Assembly (NCBI RefSeq): GCF_002699985.1
Contig: NZ_LKBT01000034.1
Coordinates: 1 to 64,000, forward strand
Length of the DNA: 64,000 nt
From: Pseudomonas sp. ICMP 561
Lineage (GTDB): Bacteria; Pseudomonadota; Gammaproteobacteria; Pseudomonadales; Pseudomonadaceae
Direction: 5' to 3'
The number at the start of each line of letters is the position of its first letter. Within the stretch, counting starts at the first letter, position 1. Below, in pieces: positions 40,837-50,216 of the stretch. The notes below the pieces were generated by a model. It was not told the DNA's origin. It did not search any database and worked only from the letters and a program-made list of their open reading frames with translations. The position numbers and the translations under genes were made by a program.

Positions 40837-40903
40837 CAGGAGCGAACTTGTTCGCGAGGCGTCGAACCTGACGCACCGCCTCGCGAACAAGTTCGCTCCT
40901 ACC
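40837..40903. repeat. REPIN between pstA and pstB
   Basis: CAGGAGCGAACTTGTTCGCG AGGCG (40837-40861) and CGCCTCGCGAACAAGTTCGC TCCTACC (40877-40903) are inverted, 15 bp apart. It lies inside the pst operon, so it is transcribed and may affect mRNA stability or the pstA/pstB ratio. Same subfamily as 57836-57912. Confidence 0.88.
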
Positions 40904-40942
40904 AGCTCCTGGTTTGCCGCACGACAGCACGGCCACAGACCA

Positions 40943-42613
40943 TCAACTGTCCAGCGCTTTGTATTTCTCGCGCAGGTGGTTACGAATAGCCACCGCCGAC
41001 AGGTTGAGCAAGGCAATCACTAACACCAGCAACAGCGCCGTGGCGTAAACCAATGGTCGCGCCGCCTCGACGTTAGGGCTCTGGAAGCCCACGTCGTAAA
41101 TATGGAACCCCAGGTGCATGATCTTCTGATCCAGATGCAGGTAAGGGTAGTTGCCATCCACCGGCAGCGACGGAGCCAGTTTGACCACGCCCACCAACAT
41201 CAGCGGCGCAACCTCACCCGCTGCACGTGCCACCGCCAGAATCAGGCCGGTCATCATGGCCGGACTGGCCATGGGCAGAACAATCTTCCACAGCGTCTCA
41301 GCCTTGGTCGCACCCAACGCCAGCGAACCTTCGCGAATGGTGCGCGGGATACGCGCTAGACCCTCTTCAGTCGCGACGATCACCACCGGCACGGCCAGCA
41401 ATGCCAGCGTCAGCGACGCCCAGAGCAGGCCAGGCGTACCAAACGTCGGCGCAGGCAAGGCTTCGGGGAAGAACAGCTGATCCAGAGATCCGCCCAGTAC
41501 ATACACGAAGAAGCCCAAACCGAATACGCCGTAAACAATGGCCGGAACGCCCGCGAGGTTGTTCACCGCGATACGGATCAAGCGAGTCACCGGGCCTTGT
41601 CTGGCGTACTCACGCAAGTAAACCGCTGCCAGTACACCAAACGGCGTGACGATCACCGCCATGATCAGGGTCATCATCACCGTGCCGAAAATCGCCGGGA
41701 AAATTCCGCCTTCGGTGTTGGCTTCCCGCGGGTCTTCGCTGAGGAATTCCCACAGCTTCTTGAAATAGAAACCGACTTTGGTGATCGTACCCATGCCGTT
41801 GGGCTGGTAAGCGTGGACGACTTTGCCCAGGCTGATTTCGACTTCTTTGCCGTTGGCGTCGCGCGCCGTAAGGCTGTCGCGATCAAACGCCTCATGCAGC
41901 GAGGTCAGACGCTCTTCGATAACGGTGTAGCGACTGTCCAGTTCGGCACGCTCGCTGGCCATGTCGGCTTGAGCCTGCGCATCAAGCTTGCCATCCAGCT
42001 CCAGTTTGCGGGCCTGCAGACGCAATCGTTCGATACCGTGGTTGATCGCCCCGACGTCTTTCTTTTCAAGCTGATAGAGCTCGCGAGCCAGACCTTCGAC
42101 ACGCTTGATGCGCTCTTGCAGCGTCGGCCAGGCCGCTTCGCCTTCAGCGACGACCTTGCCGCCTTCTTTGACGTTGACCAGATAACCGTAAAAATTGCCC
42201 CATTCGCGCCGCTCAATCGTCATCAACTCGGGCGGCAGACTTTGGTTGGATATCCACTCGCCCACGACCCAAGTGAAATCGCTGGGGTTGACGTCACGGT
42301 TGCCGACCTTGACCAGCTCACGGGTCATGAACTCCGGGCCATCCTCCGGTACCGGCAAACCTGCGCCTTTAAGACGGGCGCGAGGGACTTGCTCTTGCTC
42401 GACGACTTCGCCGATCAGAACGTGTTTCTCCTGATTGGGCACATTGTATTGCGCGTACATCAGATCGGCCGGCCAGAAATGCCCCAAGCCGCGCACGGCA
42501 ATCACCGACAACAAGCCCAGCGTCATGATGACCGCAATGGATACCGCGCCCGCACTCATCCAGACGCCAGGGGCGCCGGTTTTAATCCAACTCTTGAGGG
42601 AGTTCTGTTTCAC
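40943..42613 (-). CDS. pstA: Phosphate ABC transporter permease PstA (long form)
   Basis: A 556-residue inner-membrane permease. The first helix (~20-45) is followed by a ~260-residue periplasmic/coiled-coil insertion (EGEAAWPTLQERIKRVEGLA, ELDSRYTVIEERLTSLHEAF), then a five-helix BPD_transp_1 core with the EAA loop (REGSLALGATKAETLWKIVL P). E. coli PstA is about 296 residues; the extra domain is typical of Pseudomonas. Lies 15 nt after pstC. Confidence 0.94.
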   Translation of the reverse strand: MKQNSLKSWIKTGAPGVWMSAGAVSIAVIMTLGLLSVIAVRGLGHFWPADLMYAQYNVPNQEKHVLIGEVVEQEQVPRARLKGAGLPVPEDGPEFMTRELVKVGNRDVNPSDFTWVVGEWISNQSLPPELMTIERREWGNFYGYLVNVKEGGKVVAEGEAAWPTLQERIKRVEGLARELYQLEKKDVGAINHGIERLRLQARKLELDGKLDAQAQADMASERAELDSRYTVIEERLTSLHEAFDRDSLTARDANGKEVEISLGKVVHAYQPNGMGTITKVGFYFKKLWEFLSEDPREANTEGGIFPAIFGTVMMTLIMAVIVTPFGVLAAVYLREYARQGPVTRLIRIAVNNLAGVPAIVYGVFGLGFFVYVLGGSLDQLFFPEALPAPTFGTPGLLWASLTLALLAVPVVIVATEEGLARIPRTIREGSLALGATKAETLWKIVLPMASPAMMTGLILAVARAAGEVAPLMLVGVVKLAPSLPVDGNYPYLHLDQKIMHLGFHIYDVGFQSPNVEAARPLVYATALLLVLVIALLNLSAVAIRNHLREKYKALDS

Positions 42614-42628
42614 GAACTTCTACCTTCC

Positions 42629-44914
42629 TTAGAGAGACGAGTATTGCTTGCGCAGGCGCTGACGGATCAGCTCTGCGAGGGTGTTCATCACAAAGGTGAA
42701 CATCAGCAGCACCAAGGCTGCGAGGAACAACACTCGATAATGACTGCCACCCACTTCCGACTCAGGCATCTCCACGGCCACGTTGGCCGCCAGCGTGCGC
42801 ATCCCCTCAAACAGGTTCATGTCCATGATCGGCGTATTACCCGTAGCCATGAGCACGATCATCGTCTCGCCCACCGCACGACCCATGCCAATCATCAGTG
42901 CCGAGAAAATCCCCGGGCTTGCGGTCAGGATGACCACGCGGGTCAGGGTCTGCCACGGCGTCGCGCCGAGTGCCAGCGAACCCAGCGTCAGACCGCGAGG
43001 CACACTGAACACCGCATCCTCGGCAATCGAGTAAATATTCGGAATAACGGCGAAGCCCATGGCAATGCCGACCACCAAGGCGTTGCGCTGGTCGTAGGTG
43101 ATGCCCAGATCGTGGGAGATCCACATGCGCATGTCACCGCCGAAGAACCAGTTCTCCAGGTGCGGGCTCATGCTCAGTGAAAACCAGCCTACCAGCAGAA
43201 CCACGGGCAACAGGATCGCGCTTTCCCAACCATCGGGAACCCGCAGGCGAATCGAGTCAGGCAAACGGCTCCAGGTAAAACCGGCGAGCAGAATGCCAAT
43301 GGGCGTCAGCAGCATCAGGCTGAACACACCTGGGAGATGACCTTCCAGATAGGGCGCCAGAAACAGCCCTGCGAAGAAGCCGAGGATCACCGTCGGCATG
43401 GCTTCCATCAGCTCGATTACCGGTTTGACCTTGCGGCGCATCCCGGGAGCCATGAAGTAAGCGGTATAGATCGCGGCGGCAACCGCCAGAGGCGCAGCCA
43501 GCAGCATGGCGTAGAACGCAGCCTTGAGCGTGCCATACGTCAGCGGTGCCAGGCTCAGCTTGGGCTCGAAATCGCTATTGGAGGCGGTGGACTGCCAGAC
43601 GTATTGAGGCGAATCGTAATTCTCGTACCAGACCTTGCCCCACAATGCGCTCCAGGACACTTCCGGATGCGGATTCTTCAAGCCCATCGGCCGCAACGCA
43701 CCGCCCTGCTCTACCAGAATCTGATCCGCACGCGGTGACAGGGCAAAAATACCCGAACCGTCAGCGACTTTTTCGACCAACAACGTGCGGTGCGCAGTGC
43801 TATGGAAAACGCCGAGCTGACCCGAAGCGTCCAGTGCGATAAAGCCCTTGCGCCGTTGCTCGGCGGTGATCTGGGTAATCGGCGCCGTGCCCATCTTGAA
43901 GTCGCGAATGTGCATGAAGCGCTGTTCGCCATCGACGTCACGGGCCATGAACCACTGGGCCATGCCGCCTTTTGAGTTACCGATGATCAACGAAATGCCG
44001 CCCACCAGCTGGGTGCTGGCCGTGATCTCGGCATTGCCGTCTTCAAGCAGTTTGTAACGGCCGTTGAGCGTGCGATCACGCAGACTGAACACGTCGGCCT
44101 GCGCACGACCGTTGATCACATACAGCCATTGCTGACGTGGATCGATATAGATGGCTTTCACAGCCTCGGACATCTGCGGCAACTCGATACGACTTTGCTC
44201 GCTGGTGACCTCGCCGGTCATCATGTTTTCTTCTTTGGCCAGCGACAGAACATGCAATTGCTTGCCGGTGGTGCCTGCGATCAGGAGCTTCTCGCCATTG
44301 GCATTGATGCTCACATGCTCAACCGCCTGCCCCCCTTCATCCAGCACCAGCGGTGCTTCGCCATAGGGCCAGGTGATGGTCGGCGTAATGGTTTTATGGT
44401 TGTTCGGGTAGGTGATCAGGTAGCTGTGCCTGAACGCCAGGACTTGACCATTGGACAAGCCCAACGCAATTAGCGGCGTACCCGGCTGATCCTGACCAAG
44501 CGAAGCCACGCTCACGCCAGCAGGCAAAGGCAGGCTGACACGCTTGATTTCTGCACCGTCCGCGATGCCGAAAAACACGGCTTCGCCCTTGTCGGAAATA
44601 CGCATTCCGACCTGGTTCTGCTCTTCGACAGTCAGCATTAGCGACTTGCCGGCGTCGTTCAGCCAGGCAGGTTTCAGAGCGTCTTCCTTACTCAGGCTTG
44701 CGCCCTGAAACAGCGGTGCAACCACATAAGCCAGATAAAAGAAGATCAAGGTGATAGCTGCGAGCACGGCGAGGCCGCCAATGGCGACATACCAACGGGT
44801 CAGGCGGTCCTTGAAAGCGCGTATGCGGCGCCTGCGTTGCAGCTCAGGCGTATTGAAATCAATGCGCTTGGCAGGTGAATTCTGATTCATTGATGAATTG
44901 GCCAGATCATTCAT
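42629..44914 (-). CDS. pstC: Phosphate ABC transporter permease PstC (long form)
   Basis: A 761-residue permease. After a basic N-terminus and a first helix (~38-65) it carries a ~350-residue beta-rich, propeller-like extracytoplasmic region (repeats such as LLIAGTTGKQLHVLSLAKEE, LYVINGRAQADVFSLRDRTL), then the six-helix transport core with its EAA loop (RGLTLGSLALGATPWQTLTR). E. coli PstC is about 319 residues. ATG 44914 is used, after AGGGTG. It is separated from pstS by a terminator-like hairpin. Confidence 0.93.
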   Translation of the reverse strand: MNDLANSSMNQNSPAKRIDFNTPELQRRRRIRAFKDRLTRWYVAIGGLAVLAAITLIFFYLAYVVAPLFQGASLSKEDALKPAWLNDAGKSLMLTVEEQNQVGMRISDKGEAVFFGIADGAEIKRVSLPLPAGVSVASLGQDQPGTPLIALGLSNGQVLAFRHSYLITYPNNHKTITPTITWPYGEAPLVLDEGGQAVEHVSINANGEKLLIAGTTGKQLHVLSLAKEENMMTGEVTSEQSRIELPQMSEAVKAIYIDPRQQWLYVINGRAQADVFSLRDRTLNGRYKLLEDGNAEITASTQLVGGISLIIGNSKGGMAQWFMARDVDGEQRFMHIRDFKMGTAPITQITAEQRRKGFIALDASGQLGVFHSTAHRTLLVEKVADGSGIFALSPRADQILVEQGGALRPMGLKNPHPEVSWSALWGKVWYENYDSPQYVWQSTASNSDFEPKLSLAPLTYGTLKAAFYAMLLAAPLAVAAAIYTAYFMAPGMRRKVKPVIELMEAMPTVILGFFAGLFLAPYLEGHLPGVFSLMLLTPIGILLAGFTWSRLPDSIRLRVPDGWESAILLPVVLLVGWFSLSMSPHLENWFFGGDMRMWISHDLGITYDQRNALVVGIAMGFAVIPNIYSIAEDAVFSVPRGLTLGSLALGATPWQTLTRVVILTASPGIFSALMIGMGRAVGETMIVLMATGNTPIMDMNLFEGMRTLAANVAVEMPESEVGGSHYRVLFLAALVLLMFTFVMNTLAELIRQRLRKQYSSL

Positions 44915-44966
44915 GCGCACACCCTAGTCGCCCTGTATGACAAAAACATTACAGCGGGGTGACGCA

Positions 44967-45017
44967 AAAAAGCCCGCCACCTACGATCATGGCAGCGAAC
45001 TGTTCAGTTAACGGTGG
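44967..45017 (-). terminator. Attenuating terminator between pstS and pstC
   Basis: On the minus strand GCCCACC (45016-45010) can pair with GGTGGCGGGC (44981-44972) with a bulge, followed by TTTTTTG. Placement suggests partial termination, giving more PstS than transporter, as usual for binding-protein operons. Confidence 0.55.
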
Positions 45018-45050
45018 GCCTGATTAGAACAGATCCCACCGCAACCCGGA

Positions 45051-46040
45051 TTATTTTGCGGCTGCTTCCTGCAGGCCCAGATCGGTCAGAGCCTTGCTTA
45101 CCACTCTTGGCGGCAGCGGAATGTAGCCGTCTTTCATGACCACTTCCTGCCCCTGCTTCGACAGGACCAGCTTGATGAACTCTGCCTCCAGTGGGGCCAG
45201 CGGTTTGTTCGGAGCCTTGTTTACGTAGACATAAAGGAAGCGCGACAGCGGATAAGTGCCGTTCAAAGCGTTGGCTTCGTTGTCTTCAACGAACTCGCCA
45301 CCTTCTTTTTTGGCTAGAGGGACGGTACGCACGCTGGACGTTTTATAACCAATGCCCGAGTAACCGATGCCATTGAGCGAGCTGCTGATGGAGCTGACGA
45401 CCGACGCCGAACCCGGCTGTTCGTTTACGTTAGCCTTGAAGTCGCCTTTGCACAGCGCTTCTTCCTTGAAGTAGCCATAGGTGCCGGACACCGAATTACG
45501 ACCAAAAAGCTGAATCGGTTTGTTTGCCAAATCACCGGTTATACCCACATCACCCCAGGTCTTGGCGTCTGCCTTGGCACCGCACAGGCGGGTGACCGAG
45601 AAGATGGCGTCGACTTGCGCCATGGTCAGGCCCTTGATCGGGTTGTCCTTGTGTACAAACACTGCCAGCGCATCGACCGCAACAGGGATTGCCGTTGGCT
45701 TGTAACCGTATTTCTGTTCGAACGCCGACAACTCGCCGTCTTTCATCTTGCGGCTCATCGGGCCCAAGTTGGCGGTGCCTTCGGTCAGTGCCGGTGGCGC
45801 AGTAGAGGAACCCGCTGCCTGAATCTGAATGTTCACGCTCGGGTATTCTTTCTTGTACGCCTCAGCCCACAGTGTCATGAGGTTGGCCAGGGTATCGGAG
45901 CCTACGCTGGACAAGTTGCCCGAAACACCCGACGTCTTTACGTACGGTTTGATCGCCGGATCAACAGCAGCAACCGCATTGGCAGTAGCGACGCCAGCGG
46001 CAACGAAAGTGAATGCGGTGATCAAACGTTTAAAAGTCAT
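45051..46040 (-). CDS. pstS: Phosphate-binding protein PstS
   Basis: A 329-residue periplasmic phosphate receptor with signal peptide (KRLITAFTFVAAGVATANAV AA). Phosphate-contacting segments are visible: GSDTLANLM, QAAGSSTAPPAL, and FGRNSVSGTYGYFKEEALC. ATG 46040 (MTFKRLITAF) is the start; the longer frame to 46127 would cover the promoter and Pho boxes. First gene of the pst-phoU operon. Confidence 0.95.
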   Translation of the reverse strand: MTFKRLITAFTFVAAGVATANAVAAVDPAIKPYVKTSGVSGNLSSVGSDTLANLMTLWAEAYKKEYPSVNIQIQAAGSSTAPPALTEGTANLGPMSRKMKDGELSAFEQKYGYKPTAIPVAVDALAVFVHKDNPIKGLTMAQVDAIFSVTRLCGAKADAKTWGDVGITGDLANKPIQLFGRNSVSGTYGYFKEEALCKGDFKANVNEQPGSASVVSSISSSLNGIGYSGIGYKTSSVRTVPLAKKEGGEFVEDNEANALNGTYPLSRFLYVYVNKAPNKPLAPLEAEFIKLVLSKQGQEVVMKDGYIPLPPRVVSKALTDLGLQEAAAK

Positions 46041-46098
46041 ACCTTGCTCCGAGCGAGGTGAAGAAACAGGTCCGTTGGCCCGAGTATTGGCCTGACGC

Positions 46099-46127
46099 GT
46101 GACGACTCTATGACTTAATTGTGACAA
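46099..46127 (-). promoter_or_regulatory. Tandem Pho boxes upstream of pstS
   Basis: On the minus strand three 7-mers, TTGTCAC (46127-46121), AAGTCAT (46116-46110) and TCGTCAC (46105-46099), repeat with an exact 11-bp period. This gives two overlapping Pho boxes, 59 bp before the pstS start. PhoB would bind here in phosphate starvation. Confidence 0.75.
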
Positions 46128-46129
46128 TT

Positions 46130-46168
46130 AAATGAAAGGCCGCCACCCTGTTCAGGAATGGCGGCCTT
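46130..46168 (-). terminator. Rho-independent terminator of the MFS gene
   Basis: On the minus strand GGCCGCCA (46166-46159) and TGGCGGCC (46145-46138) make an 8-bp stem followed by TTTCATTTAATT; it directly precedes the pstS Pho boxes. Confidence 0.75.
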
Positions 46169-46211
46169 GAGTACCACGCGGCATGAAACGGAAGTCTTCA
46201 GACTCGAACTA

Positions 46212-47504
46212 TCAGCGCTTTTTAGCGATCAGGTAGCAACCAATTAGCATGCCCAGCACACATAGAATCGCCACATACCAGGCCGGTGCCATAGGGCTGG
46301 ATTTGAGCATGAGCGTCACGACCATCGGCGTCAGACCTCCAAAAATCGCGTAAGCCAGGTTGTACGAGAACGACAACCCCGAGAAACGCACCACGGCCGG
46401 GAATGCCTTGACCATCACGTACGGCACTGCGCCGATGACACCAACGAACAGGCCGGTCACTGCATACATCGGGAACAGCCAGTCAGGATTGGCCGCCAGC
46501 GTGTGGTACATGGTCCATGAGCAGATCAACAGGCCCAGGCTGCCAAACAGGAACACACGGCCAGCACCAATGCGGTCGGCCAGTGCGCCCGAAGCGATGC
46601 AGCCCAGACTCAGGAAAACGATCGCCAGGCTATTGGCCTTAAGCGCCACAGCAGCCGGGAAGCCGAAGGTCGCGCCTTGCAGGATGGTCGGGGTCATCAG
46701 AATGACCACGATGATCCCCGCCGAGAGCAACCAGGTAAGCAGCATCGAGATAGCAACTGCACCGCGATGATCACGCAGTACCGACTTGAGCGGTACTTCT
46801 TCAGCCAGCGCTTTGCGCAACTGCAGCTCGGCGAACACTGGGGTTTCGTGCAACCAACGGCGCAGATACACCGACAACAGACCGAACACACCACCTACCA
46901 GGAACGGGATACGCCATGCGTAGTCGGACACTTCAATCGGGGTGTAGATGCTGTTGATGAGGGTCGCCATCAGGGAGCCCAGCAGAATGCCGGCCGTCAG
47001 ACCACAGGTCAGCGTGCCGCAGGCATAGCCAATATGACGCGCAGGAACGTGCTCGGAAACGAACACCCAGGCGCCAGGCACTTCACCGCCAATGGCCGCG
47101 CCCTGAATGACGCGCATCAGCAGAAGCAGAATCGGCGCCCACATGCCGATCTGGGCATATGTCGGTAGCAAACCCATGATCAGCGTCGGCACCGCCATCA
47201 TGAAAATGCTCAGGGTGAACATTTTCTTGCGCCCCAGCAGGTCGCCGAAGTGCGCCATGATGATGCCGCCCAGAGGACGCGCCAGATAACCTGCGGCGAA
47301 AATCCCGAAGGTCTGCATCATGCGCAGCCATTCCGGCATATCCGCCGGGAAAAATAGTTTGCCGACCACAGCAGCGAAGAACACGAAAATGATGAAGTCG
47401 TAGAACTCCAGCGCGCCGCCCAACGCGGACAGCGACAAGGTCTTGTAGTCGTTGCGGGTCAGCGGGCGCGAAGGCTGCGCGGTACTCGAAGGCACAGTTG
47501 ACAT
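46212..47504 (-). CDS. MFS transporter, metabolite:H+ symporter type
   Basis: A 430-residue twelve-helix MFS protein of the ShiA/ProP (metabolite:H+ symporter) group, shown by LGGALEFYDFIIFVFFAAVV near the N-terminus, the loop motif FGDLLGRKKMFTLSIFMMA and RVIQGAAIGGEVPGAWVF. Substrates in this group are organic acids, osmolytes or aromatic acids; none can be chosen here. ATG 47504 (MSTVPSST) is used. Synteny next to pstS resembles PA5370. Confidence 0.87.
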   Translation of the reverse strand: MSTVPSSTAQPSRPLTRNDYKTLSLSALGGALEFYDFIIFVFFAAVVGKLFFPADMPEWLRMMQTFGIFAAGYLARPLGGIIMAHFGDLLGRKKMFTLSIFMMAVPTLIMGLLPTYAQIGMWAPILLLLMRVIQGAAIGGEVPGAWVFVSEHVPARHIGYACGTLTCGLTAGILLGSLMATLINSIYTPIEVSDYAWRIPFLVGGVFGLLSVYLRRWLHETPVFAELQLRKALAEEVPLKSVLRDHRGAVAISMLLTWLLSAGIIVVILMTPTILQGATFGFPAAVALKANSLAIVFLSLGCIASGALADRIGAGRVFLFGSLGLLICSWTMYHTLAANPDWLFPMYAVTGLFVGVIGAVPYVMVKAFPAVVRFSGLSFSYNLAYAIFGGLTPMVVTLMLKSSPMAPAWYVAILCVLGMLIGCYLIAKKR

Positions 47505-47985
47505 GAACAATACTTCTCTAAGGAGGCTTCTCTTGAATAGGGTTAGCGACAGTAAAGCAGGTTACGGCGGGGTGGCCTGCAACTGCGATTGTCCGGAGCA
47601 ACTGTGCGGATAGGCACCAAAATTGCGTGACACAGGCAGTCATGCCGCCTTGTCGGGTCCGGCAAGATAGCAAATTGTTTCAAAAAGCACACAGCCTGAT
47701 GCGTATATCGTCGAAATCAGTACTCGATGGTCGTTTCATGACGCATCGCCCGATATACTCGCAGACCGTCGGATTACTGTCGGTTGTGTGTCGGAATGTA
47801 GCGCACAAGCCTCAGTCAGTCGGGGGTGCTGTGCGAAATCAGCTGCCATTCAGCCGCTTTCGCAGAGTTTCCCCTTCAGGTGTTCCACCTGCGCTGAACG
47901 CTTTATGTTCACGCAAATGGTTTTGAATAGCGCCTGCCAACCGCGGCAACAATACTAAGAGTCATGGGTCAGAGGCACCCTAGGC
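47505..47985. other. 481-bp intergenic region between divergent MFS and thioesterase genes
   Basis: A TATACT -10 (47755-47760, in CGATATACTCG) lies ~17 bp after TTTCAT and could drive the thioesterase gene, leaving a leader of over 200 nt. A 99-codon frame (47627-47926) crosses this promoter and has no protein-like features. No known RNA is recognised. Confidence 0.3.
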
Positions 47986-48387
47986 ATGATCGAGTTCGAA
48001 CAAGAAGATCCAATCCCGCAAGGCGATCTCGCTTTGCAAATCACCGCACTACCCCGCGAAACCAACGGCTTCGGCGATATTTTCGGCGGCTGGCTGGTAT
48101 CCCAGATGGATCTGGCAGGCACCGCAATGGCCAGCAAGATCGCGGGCGGGCGGGTTGCCACAGTGGCCATTGATCGCATGGCGTTTCTGGTTCCGGTGGC
48201 AGTGGGCGCGCAGCTGTCCTTCTATACCCAGGCACTGGAAATCGGCCGCAGCTCCATCCAGATGATGGTTGAAGTCTGGAGCGATGACCCGCTGTCCAGC
48301 GAATGGCGCAAAGTGACCGAAGCGGTGTTTGTGTTTGTGGCTATAGATGGCAGCGGGCGCACCCGGTCGGTTCCAGCGCGGCGATAA
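47986..48387 (+). CDS. Acyl-CoA thioesterase (YciA-like hotdog)
   Basis: A 133-residue hotdog-fold thioesterase: ETNGFGDIFGGWLVSQMDLA GTAMA carries the catalytic Asp of the YciA/ACOT group, followed by VATVAIDRMAFLVPVAVGAQ. It hydrolyses acyl-CoAs in the cytoplasm. It is monocistronic and followed by a REPIN. Confidence 0.88.
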   Translation: MIEFEQEDPIPQGDLALQITALPRETNGFGDIFGGWLVSQMDLAGTAMASKIAGGRVATVAIDRMAFLVPVAVGAQLSFYTQALEIGRSSIQMMVEVWSDDPLSSEWRKVTEAVFVFVAIDGSGRTRSVPARR

Positions 48388-48406
48388 GGCTGTGTAATTT
48401 GTAATT

Positions 48407-48480
48407 GCAGGAGCTGCCGAAGGCTGCGAAAGGCCTATTCCTGAAACACCGCGATTCGCAGCGTTCGGCAGCTCCTACAG
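48407..48480. repeat. REPIN
   Basis: GCAGGAGCTGCCGAAGGCTG CGAA (48407-48430) and the inverse TTCGCAGCGTTCGGCAGCTC CTACAG (to 48480). Same subfamily as 31509-31583. Confidence 0.85.
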
Positions 48481-48581
48481 TGAATCACACTCCAAAGAAG
48501 GTAAGGCTGGCTGGAGAAAGGTAAACTCATCGACCTGGACATGGTCCATTTTGTCTTAGTCTTTGTTTGAGAGTTCTTTAT

Positions 48582-49490
48582 ATGCCAACGCCCCAGGTCG
48601 AATCCGTCACCATCGATGAGCTTAACTGCTGGAGAATCAGCCACGGTGAAGCTGAACTCGTTGTCGCCCAGCAAGGTGCGCATATCGTCAGTTACAAGCT
48701 GGCCGGGCAGCAGCCGCTGATCTGGTCCAATGATCAAGCCGCCTTCAAGAAAGGCACCCCGATTCGCGGCGGCATGCCTGTTTGCTGGCCATGGTTCGGT
48801 AATCTTCAGCGTAACCCGGAAAGCGTTCAGGCCATGCGCGTGAGCGACGAGCCCGCCAAGGCTCATGGCGAAGTACGCGCCATTGACTGGGAATTGATGG
48901 GGATGGCCGAAGATGACGACGCGTTGATCGTCGACTTCATCCAACCCAAGACGGAAGGCAAGCTGCCAGGCTGGCCGCATAACGTGGGTCTGAAACTGAG
49001 CATTCGTCTGGACGAAGCACTGAACGTCAGCCTCGTGAGCTACAACTCCGGCACTGAAACCGTAAGCTTCAGCCAAGCGCTGCACACCTATTTCGCCGTC
49101 AGCGATGTACGCGAGATCAGCATCAAAGGCCTCGACGGCGTGCGTTACATCGAAACCCTGGAAAACTGGGAAGAGCGCAAGCAGTCCGGCGATGTGAAAT
49201 TCGCAGGCGAGACCGACCGCATTTACCTCAACACCCCGGACATGCTGAGCGTTGTCGATCCGACATGGCAGCGCAAAATCCATATCTGCACCAACGGCTC
49301 CAAGTCAGCCATCGTGTGGAATCCGTGGATCGAGAAAACCAAAACCTTCAACGATATGGCCGCTGATGGCTGGCAGGGCATGGTATGCGTCGAAACAGCC
49401 AACGTGCTGGACGATATCGTGACGCTGGAGCCGGAGCAGATGCATGTGCTGGATGTGAGTATCTGGGCTGAGTCTTTGTCGGAAGCCTGA
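48582..49490 (+). CDS. D-hexose-6-phosphate mutarotase (YeaD-like)
   Basis: A 302-residue aldose-1-epimerase-fold enzyme of the glucose-6-phosphate 1-epimerase group. Markers are the phosphate-binding KKGTPIRGGMPVCWPWFG segment, AKAHGEVRAIDW with the catalytic His, and QALHTYFAVSDV with the second His. It interconverts alpha and beta anomers of glucose-6-phosphate. ATG 48582 (MPTPQVESV) is preferred to the frame start at 48567. Confidence 0.9.
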   Translation: MPTPQVESVTIDELNCWRISHGEAELVVAQQGAHIVSYKLAGQQPLIWSNDQAAFKKGTPIRGGMPVCWPWFGNLQRNPESVQAMRVSDEPAKAHGEVRAIDWELMGMAEDDDALIVDFIQPKTEGKLPGWPHNVGLKLSIRLDEALNVSLVSYNSGTETVSFSQALHTYFAVSDVREISIKGLDGVRYIETLENWEERKQSGDVKFAGETDRIYLNTPDMLSVVDPTWQRKIHICTNGSKSAIVWNPWIEKTKTFNDMAADGWQGMVCVETANVLDDIVTLEPEQMHVLDVSIWAESLSEA

Positions 49491-49493
49491 TTT

Positions 49494-49583
49494 CTGTAGG
49501 AGCGCGCTTGCCCGCGATGAACGATAACTCGGTCTGTCTGACAAACCGCGTCATCGCTCATCGCGGGCAAGCGCGCTCCTGCC
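49494..49583. repeat. REPIN
   Basis: CTGTAGGAGCGCGCTTGCCC GCGATGA (49494) and TCATCGCGGGCAAGCGCGCT CCTGCC (to 49583) are inverted, ~38 bp apart. Confidence 0.9.
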
Positions 49584-49597
49584 GGCCTGCGTAAGCC

Positions 49598-50131
49598 CTA
49601 CAAATCCGCCTCAACCACCACTCGCGCTTTCTCTGCATCCATTGCATAAGCCGCATCAGCCAGATCGTTGCTGACCTTTTCAACCTTCAGTTTGCCAACC
49701 ACCCACAGCGGCGTGTAGATGTCTTCGATCTTCAGGCCTTTGGGGTAACGCACCAACACGAGCTGGTTGGGCGGCGGTGGCGGCACGTGGATACAGGCGC
49801 CCGGATACGGAACAAGGAAAAACAGCGTGCTGTGGCCCTTGGCATCCGTTTCAAGCGGTACTGGATAACCTCCAAGACGCACTTCCTTGCCATTCATGGC
49901 CGGTACGGTCTTGGCTGAGTACATGACGGCAGGCAAACCCTTGCTTTGCTTCAAACCACCTTTGCTATCAAACGTCCCCTGGGCTTCCGGGGAGTTGTGA
50001 TCGATTTCAGGCATGGCTTCCAGGGCTTTCTGATCCGACTTGGGCATCAGGTCCAGCCAGTCGGTTTCAGGGATTTCAGCGCGGGCCAGGCCGCAGATCA
50101 GAAGCAGGGGGATAACTAAGAGACGACGCAT
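49598..50131 (-). CDS. DUF3299 domain-containing exported protein
   Basis: A 177-residue protein with a signal peptide (RRLLVIPLLLICGLARA) and a DUF3299 domain (VRLGGYPVPLETDAKGHSTL FFLVPYPGACIHVPPPPPNQ). The Cys-Ile-His-Val-Pro segment is conserved in the family. Periplasmic or lipoprotein-like; function unknown. ATG 50131 is used instead of a TTG at 50146. Confidence 0.82.
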   Translation of the reverse strand: MRRLLVIPLLLICGLARAEIPETDWLDLMPKSDQKALEAMPEIDHNSPEAQGTFDSKGGLKQSKGLPAVMYSAKTVPAMNGKEVRLGGYPVPLETDAKGHSTLFFLVPYPGACIHVPPPPPNQLVLVRYPKGLKIEDIYTPLWVVGKLKVEKVSNDLADAAYAMDAEKARVVVEADL

Positions 50132-50216
50132 CGACAGGCTCGGCAAGTAGGGGAAGTTGAATAACTGCCCGGCATTCTAGCCCTCTGCGTGCCGGAACGC
50201 AGAGGGCCATTGAACA

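Noticed and set aside
41597..43180. 527-codon plus-strand frame across pstA and pstC
   Set aside because: It spans the junction of two certain genes on the other strand, and its His/Arg/Gln-rich sequence resembles no protein.
47627..47926. 99-codon frame between the MFS and thioesterase genes
   Set aside because: It crosses the likely thioesterase promoter and has no family features.
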